A stretch of DNA of 64,000 nucleotides. Source: Streptomyces sp. CHD11. Lineage in GTDB: Bacteria > Actinomycetota > Actinomycetes > Streptomycetales > Streptomycetaceae. The position numbers were made by a program, and so were the translations under genes. Location: positions 1-64,000 of the forward strand of contig NZ_JABTTS010000012.1 in NCBI RefSeq assembly GCF_018638295.1, in the 5' to 3' direction. Shown here piece after piece: positions 55,843-64,000 of the stretch (position 1 is the first letter of the stretch; each line of letters opens with the position of its first letter). The notes beneath the pieces were generated by a model that saw nothing but the letters and a program-made list of their open reading frames with translations, was not told the DNA's origin and made no database searches.

Positions 55843-55869
55843 GTCAAGGACTCCTACCGTTGGCGCAAC

Positions 55870-55889
55870 AGTGAACGCGAGCGTTCACT
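55870..55889. promoter_or_regulatory. TetR operator, site 2
   Basis: AGTGAACGC-GA-GCGTTCACT repeats the arms of site 1 exactly, with the centres 47 bp apart. It lies 25 bp before the efflux gene start, suggesting one site per promoter. Confidence 0.9.
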
Positions 55890-55913
55890 GACACACTTGC
55901 TGGGGGACCCATA

Positions 55914-57461
55914 GTGACAACCTCTCCGTTGATCCACGACCAGAAGCCGGGGGCGGCCCGCCGACAGGGCCGGCCCGGTATCGCGCTCACCGTCATCGCG
56001 GCCTGCCAACTCATGGTGGTACTCGACGTGACGATTGTGAATATCGCGCTGCCGCATATCCAGAACGCTCTTCAGTTCAGCACCACGGACCTCACCTGGG
56101 TGGTCAGCGCCTACACTCTGACCTTCGGTGGTCTGCTGCTGCTCGGCGGTCGCGCGGGCGACATCCTCGGCCGCCGCCGCGTCTTCATGAGCGGCATCCT
56201 GCTGTTCACCTTCGCCTCGCTGCTCGGCGGGTTCGCCCAGGAGCCGTGGCAGTTGCTGGCCGCACGCGTCCTGCAGGGTGTGGGCGGTGCGATCGCGTCT
56301 CCCACCTCGCTGGCACTCATCACCACCACGTTCCCGGAAGGACCCGAGCGCAACCGGGCCTTCGGTGTCTTCGCCGCGGTCTCCGCCGGCGGTGGCGCCA
56401 TCGGGCTGCTCGCGGGCGGCATGCTCACCGAGTGGCTCGACTGGCGGTGGGTGCTCTTCGTCAACGTGCCGATCGGCCTGCTGATCGCCGCCCTCACACC
56501 GATGTACATCAACGAGTCCGAGCGGCACTCCGGCCGCTTCGACATCGCGGGCGCGGTGACCTCGACCGCCGGTATGGCCTCCCTCGTCTACGGCTTCATC
56601 CGGGCGGCGGAAGAAGGCTGGCGGGACGCTGTGACCATCGGCTCCTTCGCGGCCGCCGTGGTCCTGCTGGTGGCCTTCGCGCTGATCGAATCCCGGGCCA
56701 AGGAACCGATCACCCCACTGCGGATGTTCACCGACCGCAACCGCGCGGGCAGCTACGTGATCATGCTCAGCCTGGCCGCGGCGATGTTCGGCATGTTCTT
56801 CTACATCGTCCTCTTCGTGCAGAACGTCCTCGGATACACCCCGATCGAGGCGGGCCTCGCCTTCCTGCCGGTGACGGTCGTGATCGCACTCGGGGCAGGG
56901 GTGTCGCAGCGGTTCCTGCCCGTGTTCGGGCCCAAGCCGTTCATGCTCGTCGGTTCGGCGCTCGCCGCGACCGGTCTGGCCTGGCAGACCCTGATCAGCT
57001 CCGACAGTTCCTACGTCACCGGAATCCTGGGCCCGATGCTGGTCTTCGGCTTCGGCATGGGGCTGAACTTCGTGACGCTGACGCTCACCGCCGTCTCCGG
57101 GGTGGCCCAGCACGAGGCCGGCGCGGCGTCCGGGCTCCTCAACGCCACTCAGCAGGTGGGCGGGTCCGTGGGTCTGGCCCTTCTGACCACGGTGTTCGGC
57201 ACGGCGAGCAGGGACGAGGCGGAGAAGCAGGTCCCGGACTTCCTCGCCGACGGGACGGCCGAACAGAAGGCGGAGTTCGCCCGGACACAGCAACTGCCCG
57301 CGCCCTGGGGGAACGAGGTGCTCACGCAGGGCATCTCCACGGCTTTCGTCCCCGCCGCCGCGATGGCCGTACTCGCCCTGGCCACCGCGTGGTTCGTCAT
57401 CCGGGTCCGCAAGAGCGACCTGGAGGCCCTGTCCGGCTCGGCCGGACCCGGCATGGGCTGA
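55914..57461 (+). CDS. MFS efflux transporter, DHA2 family, TetR-controlled
   Basis: This 515-residue 14-helix drug:H+ antiporter has the family signatures VVLDVTIVNIALPHIQNAL at helix 1 and GRAGDILGRRRVF after helix 2. LQGVGGAIASPTSLALI and a complete C-terminal half follow. It is adjacent and divergent to a TetR repressor with two operators between. The GTG start at 55914 follows the second operator. Export substrate unknown, likely a toxic compound or antibiotic. Confidence 0.93.
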   Translation: MTTSPLIHDQKPGAARRQGRPGIALTVIAACQLMVVLDVTIVNIALPHIQNALQFSTTDLTWVVSAYTLTFGGLLLLGGRAGDILGRRRVFMSGILLFTFASLLGGFAQEPWQLLAARVLQGVGGAIASPTSLALITTTFPEGPERNRAFGVFAAVSAGGGAIGLLAGGMLTEWLDWRWVLFVNVPIGLLIAALTPMYINESERHSGRFDIAGAVTSTAGMASLVYGFIRAAEEGWRDAVTIGSFAAAVVLLVAFALIESRAKEPITPLRMFTDRNRAGSYVIMLSLAAAMFGMFFYIVLFVQNVLGYTPIEAGLAFLPVTVVIALGAGVSQRFLPVFGPKPFMLVGSALAATGLAWQTLISSDSSYVTGILGPMLVFGFGMGLNFVTLTLTAVSGVAQHEAGAASGLLNATQQVGGSVGLALLTTVFGTASRDEAEKQVPDFLADGTAEQKAEFARTQQLPAPWGNEVLTQGISTAFVPAAAMAVLALATAWFVIRVRKSDLEALSGSAGPGMG

Positions 57462-57775
57462 GCCAGGCAAGCCGCGGGGCAGGCTTGGCAGCTCTCCGAC
57501 CGGCGTCACGGGGGTCGGCCGGGGAGCGCCGGGCCGGCCCGCGCGGCGCACCGGCACAGCCCCCGGTACGAGCCGAACGACCATCCAGGCATTCATGGCC
57601 ACCGCAACCGATCCCTCCCCGGACGCAAACCGCCACGGCCGACACCGTCCACACCGTCGGCGCTGCCCAAGCGGCCGACGTGACGACGCCCGCACGGAGC
57701 ACCCGCCGCGATCAGGCCTCATGCCTCAGGCGGTGGATGCCCCGACAACGAGGAGCGGTGACAGAGAGTTCCCGG
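57462..57775. other. 314-bp gap between convergent genes
   Basis: Only GC-rich sequence without a credible gene is seen between the efflux gene and the terminator near 57776. Short inverted segments such as CCGACC and GGTCGG occur around 57499-57520, possibly a weak terminator of the efflux gene. Confidence 0.5.
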
Positions 57776-57806
57776 GGTGCACGGAGAGTCCCGAACTCCG
57801 TGCACC
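57776..57806. terminator. Terminator of the ADP-ribosylglycohydrolase gene
   Basis: GGTGCACGGAG (57776-57786) pairs perfectly with CTCCGTGCACC (57796-57806) around a 9-nt loop. It ends directly before the stop codon at 57807 of the minus-strand gene and could also act on transcripts from the left. Confidence 0.7.
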
Positions 57807-58718
57807 TCAGGCCGGGACCCGCATCCATCCGGGCAGGGGCTCGACCCGGTCCGCCCACTCGGCGGGGGGCGCTCCGGCCTTTCCCGCGGCGGCGGTCACC
57901 CCGCCGACGATCGCACAGGTCGTGTCGACGTCTCCGCCCACCTGCGCGGTCCTCCAGAACGCCCGCTCGTAGTCGCCGAGGGACCGGGCGGCCGACCAGA
58001 GCGCGAAGGGCACGGTGTCGTGTGCCGTCGTACGCCGTCCGCAGCCGAGCACGGCCGCGACGGTCACGGCGTCGCCGTAGTCCAGCATGTCCCTGGCCCG
58101 GCGCAGTCCGGCGCCGACCGCGCTCCTCGCGGGCACCAGATCGATCACCCCGTCGAGGAGGCCGCCCGGCGCGGGCGGCCCGCCGGGTGCGGCGGCGAGC
58201 GCGGCGGCCGCGGCGACGGCCATGGCGCCGACCACCGCCTCGCGGTGCTGATGAGTGGGGTAGGCGGAGATCTCCGCCTGGTGGGTGGCCTGCTCCGGGT
58301 CGTCCGCGTACCAGGCGCCCAGCGGCGCGATCCGCATCGCGGCGCCGTTGCCCCAGGACCCCTGTCCGTTGAAGAGGCCGGCCGCCAGTTCGCGCCAGTC
58401 CCCGCCCTCCCGGACCAGCCGCAGCAGCCGGTTGACCGCGGGACCGTATCCCCGGTCGAAGTCGTGGTGCCCGGCGAAGGACCGGGCGAGGGCGTCCTGG
58501 TCGATCCGGTGGTGCGCGGCCAGGACGGCGACGACGGAGCACGCCATCTCTGTGTCGTCCGTCCACTGCCAGGGGCCTGGGGGCAGTTCGCGGCGCTTGA
58601 GGAGCGGATAGTTCACCGGGACGAAGAACTGGGAACCGAGCGCGTCCCCCACCGACAGTCCGCGCAGCGCTGCCAGGGCGCGCTCCAGGCGCCCGGCGGG
58701 AGAGAAATCAGTGGTCAT
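57807..58718 (-). CDS. ADP-ribosylglycohydrolase family protein
   Basis: This 303-residue protein belongs to the DraG/ARH family, which removes ADP-ribose from proteins or other substrates using two metal ions. The metal-binding signatures are present: WTDDTEM at residues 52-58 and the C-terminal GGDVDTTCAIVGG. HDFDRGYGP and GSWGNGAAMRIAPLG are further family motifs. No partner transferase lies nearby. Substrate unknown. Confidence 0.9.
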   Translation of the reverse strand: MTTDFSPAGRLERALAALRGLSVGDALGSQFFVPVNYPLLKRRELPPGPWQWTDDTEMACSVVAVLAAHHRIDQDALARSFAGHHDFDRGYGPAVNRLLRLVREGGDWRELAAGLFNGQGSWGNGAAMRIAPLGAWYADDPEQATHQAEISAYPTHQHREAVVGAMAVAAAAALAAAPGGPPAPGGLLDGVIDLVPARSAVGAGLRRARDMLDYGDAVTVAAVLGCGRRTTAHDTVPFALWSAARSLGDYERAFWRTAQVGGDVDTTCAIVGGVTAAAGKAGAPPAEWADRVEPLPGWMRVPA

Positions 58719-58840
58719 CGCCCTGCCACTCTATCCGTGCCCCCGTCCGTCCGCGCCATCCGTCCGCGCCGTCCGTCCGCGCCGCTCTTCCCCGACCGCC
58801 GGCCCCGGCCGCCCGGCATGCCCGCCCCTCCGCGCTCCGT

Positions 58841-59500
58841 CTATCCGGTGACCCCGTACGGTTCCGGTTCGCGCCAGCGCTCGAAGGGCCGGTCGAGGGT
58901 GTACTTGCCGTTCTCCCCCAGGACGAGCATCCGCATCTCGGCGTTCCCCGGGTTCGACAGGGACTCGAAGTCCGCCACCGTCCAGTGGAACCACCGCATG
59001 CAGAACAGCCGCATGGCCAGACCATGGGTGACGATCAGGACGTTCGGCGGATGATCGGGGGCCTCGAAGCTGCGGAACAGGCTCTCCAGGAAGCCGCCGA
59101 CCCGGTCGTACACGTCGGCTCCGGACTCGCCCTGGGCGAAGCGGTAGAAGAAGTGCCCGTACGCGTCCCGGTAGGCCTTCTGCAGCCGCACGTCCTCACG
59201 GTCCTGCCAGTTGCCCCAGTCCTGCTCGCGCAGCCTCGGTTCCTCGCGCACCCGTATCAGTCCGGGGTCCAGCCCGAAGGAGCCCAGCGTCTGGTGCGTG
59301 CGCCGGTACGGGGAGACGTACACGCTGACCCGCTCGTGTCCGAACAGTTTCCGCAGCCGCTCCCCCGTCTCCTCCGCCTGCCGCCGTCCCCTCTCGGTCA
59401 GCGCCAGGGCGTGGTCGGGTTCGCGCTCATAAACGGAGTCATCAACATTGCCCGTTGATTCGCCGTGCCGGACAAGGACGATGCGCCGTGGTCGTGCCAT
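58841..59500 (-). CDS. Histidine phosphatase family protein (phosphoglycerate mutase-like)
   Basis: This 219-residue protein of the histidine phosphatase superfamily has the phosphohistidine motif LVRHGES at residues 9-15 and the second catalytic histidine in LIVTHGLAMRLF near residue 150. VSPYRRTHQTL also fits. Substrate cannot be told from the sequence; broad phosphatase is likely. It lies upstream of the ADP-ribosylglycohydrolase on the same strand. Confidence 0.92.
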   Translation of the reverse strand: MARPRRIVLVRHGESTGNVDDSVYEREPDHALALTERGRRQAEETGERLRKLFGHERVSVYVSPYRRTHQTLGSFGLDPGLIRVREEPRLREQDWGNWQDREDVRLQKAYRDAYGHFFYRFAQGESGADVYDRVGGFLESLFRSFEAPDHPPNVLIVTHGLAMRLFCMRWFHWTVADFESLSNPGNAEMRMLVLGENGKYTLDRPFERWREPEPYGVTG

Positions 59501-59617
59501 GCCAAGACCCTAGAACGGGTGACGTCCCGGCGGGCAATCCTGCGCGCCCCGTACGGCGTACATCACACCCGTCCCGGCCCGGGGAGCGGCAGAAGCGTTC
59601 CCGTTCCACGCCCGGAG

Positions 59618-60223
59618 TCAGACCGTCCAGGCCGCCTCCATGTCCACGATGTCCCCCGCGAGGGCCGCGACGTCGGCCTCCGTCTGCGCCCTCAGGGCGA
59701 GGCGCTCCACCCGCTCGGTGCGGTACTTGCCGTGCTCGGCGGCCGAGCGCCACATCGACAGCACCAGGAACTCACTCCCGGGCGCCTCGCCGAACAGCCC
59801 GCGGATCATGCCGGGCGAGCCGGCCATCGCCGGGTTCCAGACCTTCTCCTGCATCAGTACGAAGTGCTCCGCCCGTTCCTGGTGCACCCGGCACAGCGCC
59901 ACCCTGATCAGGTCGGCGTCGGTGAAACGCGGCTCGAATCCGGTCTTCACGTCGAAGCGGTGGTCGAAGAGCCTGACCTGGGTGTCCTTGAAGGTCCCCG
60001 ACTGGGTCGAGGCGAGCCGGTCGTGGGAGCGCGCCATGAAGGAGTCGTAGAAGGCACGGCTCTCCCAGAAGGAGAAGATGTGCGCCACGTCCGACCGCCC
60101 CCGGCTCCAGCCCCCGCCCTGCCCCCGAAAACCCGGCTCCCCCAGAAGCCCCGCCCACTTCCGCTGCCCCCGCTCGAACCCGCGGCGGTCCACCACGGTG
60201 CAGCGAATCCACTTGACCAGCAC
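59618..60223 (-). CDS. YdbC/DUF4937 family protein
   Basis: This protein of about 201 residues starts MLVKWIRCTVVDRRGFERGQRKW and includes FLVLSMWRSAAEHGKYR. This resembles the small YdbC (DUF4937) family of dimeric alpha-beta barrel proteins related to monooxygenase-like ABM domains. Two such repeats may be present, since similar FWESRAFYDSF and MWRSAAEH strands occur 100 residues apart. The GTG at 60223 fits the family start; a longer frame from 60286 is less likely. Function unknown. Confidence 0.75.
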   Translation of the reverse strand: MLVKWIRCTVVDRRGFERGQRKWAGLLGEPGFRGQGGGWSRGRSDVAHIFSFWESRAFYDSFMARSHDRLASTQSGTFKDTQVRLFDHRFDVKTGFEPRFTDADLIRVALCRVHQERAEHFVLMQEKVWNPAMAGSPGMIRGLFGEAPGSEFLVLSMWRSAAEHGKYRTERVERLALRAQTEADVAALAGDIVDMEAAWTV

Positions 60224-60379
60224 CGCGCCATCGTAAGGCCAGGGAGCGTGGGGCCGGTCACCCTCGGGGAGACTGCTTCCCGGCATCCGTCACCGCCCGC
60301 ATGGCAGGATGGACAACCTGTCACAATCAACCAGCAGTTGGGGTGAGCGGACAGGACCGTCACGAGGAAGGGAAGACTG

Positions 60380-60913
60380 GTGAACGGCCTCAACAAGGGC
60401 TTCAGCAAAGTCGAGATCGCACTGAAGTGGGACCCGAGCCCATCAGGTGAACCCGCCACCGACCTGGATCTCGTCGCCGCACCCTATCCGGCGAGCGACC
60501 CGCACGGTGATCCCGCCTATGTCGTGCACTTCGACAGTCGCTCCCCCGACGGCACCATCATCCTCAACCGGGACAGCAAGGACGGCCAGGGCTTCGGCTA
60601 CGACGAGGTCATGACGCTGGAGCTGGACCGGCTCGACGAGCGCTACGCGCGCGTGCTGGTCGGTGTCGTCGTACAGCAGCACCACACACCGCGGACGTTC
60701 TCCGGTGTGGGCCACCCGGGCCTGCGTATCCGCGAGGGATACACCGTCCTGGCCGAGGACGACTTCGGCAGTGTTCTCGGGGCCACGGCGGCGACGGTCG
60801 CGGAGTTCGTCCGCGAGGGTGCGGGCCCCTGGGAGTTCCGCCCGGGTGTCCATGCCTTCGACGGCGACCCGGCGGACTTCTCCCGCGAGATGGGAACCGC
60901 ACGCCGGGCCTAG
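60380..60913 (+). CDS. TerD-family stress protein
   Basis: This 177-residue protein belongs to the TerD/CABP family of calcium-binding proteins tied to tellurite resistance and general stress. It has VEIALKWDPSPSG, DLDLVAAPY, VHFDSRSPDGTI, GFGYDEVMTLEL and the C-terminal IREGYTVLAEDDFG. Acidic calcium-binding residues are present. It is a single gene with no other ter genes nearby. It may act in development, as several Streptomyces TerD copies do. GTG start; GGAAGGG lies about 10 bp upstream. Confidence 0.92.
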   Translation: MNGLNKGFSKVEIALKWDPSPSGEPATDLDLVAAPYPASDPHGDPAYVVHFDSRSPDGTIILNRDSKDGQGFGYDEVMTLELDRLDERYARVLVGVVVQQHHTPRTFSGVGHPGLRIREGYTVLAEDDFGSVLGATAATVAEFVREGAGPWEFRPGVHAFDGDPADFSREMGTARRA

Positions 60914-60970
60914 ACGCGGGCGGGAGCCCCGCGCCCCCGGGCGGACCGCACGCGACCCGTGCACGACGCC

Positions 60971-61008
60971 GAGGGCGGTGGTACCGGAACTCCGGCACCA
61001 CCGCCCTC
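60971..61008. terminator. Bidirectional terminator between terD and nrdJ
   Basis: GAGGGCGGTGGT-A-CCGG pairs with CCGG-C-ACCACCGCCCTC over 17 positions with one mismatch around an AACT loop. It lies between the convergent ends of the TerD and NrdJ genes and serves both. Confidence 0.88.
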
Positions 61009-61045
61009 GACGCGTCACCTCAGCTCCGGGCTGCGCCCGGACACG

Positions 61046-63940
61046 TCAGCTGCAGCCGCTCGTGGAGCCGCAGCCCTCGCAGATGTAGCAGGAACCGGCG
61101 CGCTGCATCTTCGTACCGCAGGAGAAGCAGAGCGGGGCGTCCGCCTGGATGCCCAGCTGCATCTCCACCAGTTCCGCGCTGGTGTGGGCCTCCTGCGGGG
61201 CCGGCTTGGCCGCCTCCGCCTGGGCCTTCGGCGCGGCGACCGCCTTCAGTTCCTGCGCCCGCGGCGCCGACTGGGCCAGGCCCTCGACGTCCAGCTCGTC
61301 GTCGGACGGCTCGTACGAACCGGTCTCCAGGTGACGCTGGCGCTCCTCGGCGGAGTGGATGCCGAGCGCGGAGCGCGTCTCGAAGGGCAGGAAGTCCAGC
61401 GCCAGGCGGCGGAAGATGTAGTCGACGATCGACTGCGCCATCCGCACGTCCGGGTCGTCCGTCATACCGGCCGGCTCGAAGCGCATGTTGGTGAACTTCG
61501 AGACGTACGTCTCCAGCGGCACGCCGTACTGGAGGCCCACCGAGACCGCGATGGAGAAGGCGTCCATCATGCCCGCGAGGGTGGAGCCCTGCTTGGACAT
61601 CTTGAGGAAGACCTCGCCGAGACCGTCGTCCGGGTAGGAGTTGGCGGTCATGTAGCCCTCGGCACCGCCGACGGTGAAGGAGGTGGTGATGCCGGGACGG
61701 CCCTTCGGGAGGCGCTTGCGGACCGGGCGGTACTCGACCACCTTCTCGACCGCGGCGCGGATCGTCTCCTCGGCCTTCTCCGTGACCTCGGCCTTCTCCT
61801 TCTCCTTGGTCTTCGCGGAGAGGGGCTGGCCGACCTTGCAGTTGTCGCGGTAGATGGCGAGCGCCTTGACGCCGAGCTTCCAGGCCTCGAAGTAGATCTC
61901 CTCGACCTCCTCGACGGTCGCCGTCTCCGGCATGTTGACCGTCTTGGAGATGGCTCCGGAGATCCAGGGCTGGATCGCGGCCATCATGCGGACGTGGCCC
62001 ATCGGGGAGATGGCCCGCTCGCCCATGGCGCAGTCGAACACCTCGTAGTGCTCCGGCTTGAGACCGGGGGCGTCGATCACATTGCCGTTCTCGGCGATGT
62101 GGGCGACGACCGCCTCGATCTGCTCCTCCTGGTAGCCCAGGCGGCGCAGGGCCTGAGGCACGGTGCCGTTGACGATCTGCATCGAGCCGCCGCCGACGAG
62201 CTTCTTGAACTTCACCAGCGCCAGGTCGGGCTCGACACCGGTGGTGTCGCAGGACATCGCCAGACCGATGGTGCCGGTCGGGGCGAGCACGGACGCCTGG
62301 GCGTTGCGGAAGCCGTTCTTCTCGCCGACGCGGATCACGTCCTGCCAGGCCTCGGTGGCGGCGGCCCACACCGGGGTGTCCAGGTCGTCCACGCGCACGG
62401 CCGTGCCGTTGGCGTCGGCGTGCTGCTTCATGACGCGCTTGTGGGCGTCGGCGTTGCGGGCGTAGCCGTCGTACGGGCCGACGATGGCGGCGAGTTCGGC
62501 GGAGCGCCGGTAGGCCGTGCCGGTCATCAGGGACGTGATCGCGCCGGCCAGGGAGCGGCCGCCGTCGGAGTCGTAGGCGTGGCCGGTCGCCATCAGCAGG
62601 GCGCCGAGGTTGGCGTAGCCGATGCCGAGCTGCCGGAAGGCGCGGGTGTTCTCACCGATCTTCTCGGTGGGGAAGTCCGCGAAGCAGATCGAGATGTCCA
62701 TCGCGGTGATGACCAGCTCGACGACCTTCTGGAAGCGCTCGGCCTCGAAGGACTGGTGGCCCTGGCCGTCGTCCTTGAGGAACTTCATCAGGTTCAGCGA
62801 GGCCAGGTTGCAGGACGTGTTGTCCAGGTGCATGTACTCGCTGCACGGGTTCGACGCGGTGATCCGGCCGGACTCGGGGCAGGTGTGCCAGTTGTTGATG
62901 ACACCGTCGTACTGGATGCCCGGGTCGGCGCAGGCCCACGCGGCCTCGGCGATCTTGCGGAAGAGCGCCTTGGCGTCGACCTCCTCGATGACCTCGCCGG
63001 TCATCCGGGCGCGCAGGCCGAACTTGCCGTCCTGCTCGACCGCCTGCATGAACTCGTCGTTGACGCGGACCGAGTTGTTGGCGTTCTGGTACTGGACGGA
63101 GGCGATGTCGTCGCCGCCCAGGTCCATGTCGTAGCCCGCGTCGCGCAGGACGCGGATCTTCTCCTCCTCCTTGACCTTGGTCTCGATGAAGCCCTCGATG
63201 TCCGGGTGGTCCACGTCGAGGACGACCATCTTGGCGGCGCGGCGGGTGGCGCCACCGGACTTGATGGTTCCGGCGGAGGCGTCGGCTCCGCGCATGAAGG
63301 AGACCGGTCCGGAGGCGTTGCCGCCGGAGGAGAGGAGCTCCTTGGAGGAGCGGATCCGGGAGAGGTTCAGGCCGGCGCCGGAGCCGCCCTTGAAGATCAT
63401 GCCCTCTTCCTTGTACCAGTCGAGGATCGACTCCATGGAGTCGTCGACGGCCAGGATGAAACAGGCGCTGACCTGCTGCGGCTGGGGCGTGCCCACGTTG
63501 AACCACACGGGGCTGTTGAAGCTGAAGATCTGGTGCAGGAGGGCGTAGGCCAGCTCGTGCTCGAAGATCTCGGCGTCGGCGGGCGAGGCGAAGTACCTGT
63601 TGTCCTCGCCGGCCTTCCGGTACGTCTTCACGATGCGGTCGATCAGCTGCCTGAGGCCGGTCTCGCGCTGCGGGGTGCCCACGGCCCCGCGGAAGTACTT
63701 GCTGGTGACGATGTTGACCGCGTTCACCGACCAGAAGTCGGGGAACTCCACGCCACGCTGCTCGAAGTTGACCGAGCCGTCGCGCCAGTTGGTCATCACG
63801 ACGTCACGGCGCTCCCAGGCCACCTCGTCGTAGGGGTGGACTCCAGGGGTGGTGTGGATGCGCTCGACACGCAGTCCCTTGCCGGCCTTGTTGCTCTTGG
63901 CTCGGGGACTCCTTGCCGGACCGCTCGCCGTCTCTGTCAT
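61046..63940 (-). CDS. nrdJ: Adenosylcobalamin-dependent ribonucleotide reductase, class II
   Basis: NrdJ makes deoxyribonucleotides using B12 coenzyme, without oxygen. The 964-residue protein has the radical-enzyme core segments FSFNSPVWFNVG, ACFILAVDDSMESIL, KGGSGAGLNLSRIRS, NPCSEYMHLDN and CNLASLNLMKFL. TGTIGLAMSCDTTGVEPDLA and the C-terminal CysxxCys motifs CFSCGTKM/CYICEGCG also fit; these act as redox thiols in the C-terminal tail. ATG 63940 (MTETASG) was chosen because GGGAGGCGGC precedes it; a longer frame enters upstream DNA. Streptomyces species also have an oxygen-dependent class I enzyme elsewhere, and NrdR controls both. Confidence 0.97.
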   Translation of the reverse strand: MTETASGPARSPRAKSNKAGKGLRVERIHTTPGVHPYDEVAWERRDVVMTNWRDGSVNFEQRGVEFPDFWSVNAVNIVTSKYFRGAVGTPQRETGLRQLIDRIVKTYRKAGEDNRYFASPADAEIFEHELAYALLHQIFSFNSPVWFNVGTPQPQQVSACFILAVDDSMESILDWYKEEGMIFKGGSGAGLNLSRIRSSKELLSSGGNASGPVSFMRGADASAGTIKSGGATRRAAKMVVLDVDHPDIEGFIETKVKEEEKIRVLRDAGYDMDLGGDDIASVQYQNANNSVRVNDEFMQAVEQDGKFGLRARMTGEVIEEVDAKALFRKIAEAAWACADPGIQYDGVINNWHTCPESGRITASNPCSEYMHLDNTSCNLASLNLMKFLKDDGQGHQSFEAERFQKVVELVITAMDISICFADFPTEKIGENTRAFRQLGIGYANLGALLMATGHAYDSDGGRSLAGAITSLMTGTAYRRSAELAAIVGPYDGYARNADAHKRVMKQHADANGTAVRVDDLDTPVWAAATEAWQDVIRVGEKNGFRNAQASVLAPTGTIGLAMSCDTTGVEPDLALVKFKKLVGGGSMQIVNGTVPQALRRLGYQEEQIEAVVAHIAENGNVIDAPGLKPEHYEVFDCAMGERAISPMGHVRMMAAIQPWISGAISKTVNMPETATVEEVEEIYFEAWKLGVKALAIYRDNCKVGQPLSAKTKEKEKAEVTEKAEETIRAAVEKVVEYRPVRKRLPKGRPGITTSFTVGGAEGYMTANSYPDDGLGEVFLKMSKQGSTLAGMMDAFSIAVSVGLQYGVPLETYVSKFTNMRFEPAGMTDDPDVRMAQSIVDYIFRRLALDFLPFETRSALGIHSAEERQRHLETGSYEPSDDELDVEGLAQSAPRAQELKAVAAPKAQAEAAKPAPQEAHTSAELVEMQLGIQADAPLCFSCGTKMQRAGSCYICEGCGSTSGCS

Positions 63941-64000
63941 GCCGCCTCCCTGTACGGGCGAAAACGCCCTGAAGTGCCCCGATTGTTCCCGTGGCACGGT

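Noticed and set aside
63941-64000. NrdR box or B12 riboswitch upstream of nrdJ
   Set aside because: Only 60 bp of upstream sequence is in the window and neither a recognisable NrdR box nor a B12-box is visible in it.

Overview
The window is a high-GC actinobacterial chromosome segment, almost certainly Streptomyces. The evidence is the very high GC content, frequent GTG/TTG starts, the dnaK-grpE-dnaJ-hspR operon with HspR (HAIR) operators, an ATP-binding protein/XRE/DUF397 locus, class II (B12-dependent) ribonucleotide reductase, and paired DHA2 efflux pumps. No rRNA, tRNA, CRISPR array or insertion sequence was seen.

Layout. 1-8.2 kb: a tandem repeat at the left edge, a membrane Fe-S oxidoreductase, a degenerate WecA/MraY-like membrane protein and the HspR-controlled chaperone operon. 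8.4-13.1 kb: an orphan sugar-binding lipoprotein, then two intact LuxR-type regulators plus the relic of a third. Beside them is a small operon for an exported peptide and a Rieske-oxygenase-like protein that lacks the cluster ligands. A PPOX-fold protein follows. 13.2-17.9 kb: clpB with a perfect HAIR operator, a YbjN-domain protein, a lipoprotein and a DUF1707 protein. 17.9-22.4 kb: an accessory block with anti-sigma-like ATPase, XRE regulator, two tandem DUF397 genes, a helix-turn-helix/zinc-ribbon protein, a VapBC45-like toxin-antitoxin pair and a frameshifted antitoxin-like gene. 22.4-34.6 kb: housekeeping genes including an aminotransferase, a membrane spermidine-synthase-like protein, aldose epimerase, pyrE, fba, an efflux pump, and kynA-kynU. 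34.7-43.3 kb: a likely kynurenine formamidase that completes tryptophan to anthranilate, a response-regulator relic beside an intact two-component system, a P450, a Uma2 protein and an ABC exporter with a divergent GbsR/MarR regulator. 43.3-45.7 kb: a DAG-kinase-like protein with a lost active-site motif, and purA with a leader hairpin.

A run of 46 G residues (45696-45741) separates purA from the right part (45.8-64 kb). That part holds a glycogen-debranching-like protein, a DUF4192 protein, a RecQ-phosphoribosyltransferase fusion, two uncharacterised proteins, rnhB, a TetR/efflux pair with two matched operators, an ADP-ribosylglycohydrolase, a histidine phosphatase, a YdbC-like protein, terD and nrdJ. 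From memory of the S. coelicolor map, the left part corresponds to about SCO3673-SCO3629 and the right part to about SCO5818-SCO5805. The poly-G is therefore either a real rearrangement breakpoint or an assembly join.

How the genes work together. HspR represses both dnaK-grpE-dnaJ-hspR and clpB through HAIR sites, so the two heat-shock loci here form one regulon. KynA, the formamidase and KynU form a tryptophan-to-anthranilate route. TetR/MFS and GbsR/ABC are self-contained regulator-exporter units. The most novel-looking element is the regulator/peptide/Rieske-like cluster at 9.7-12.6 kb.
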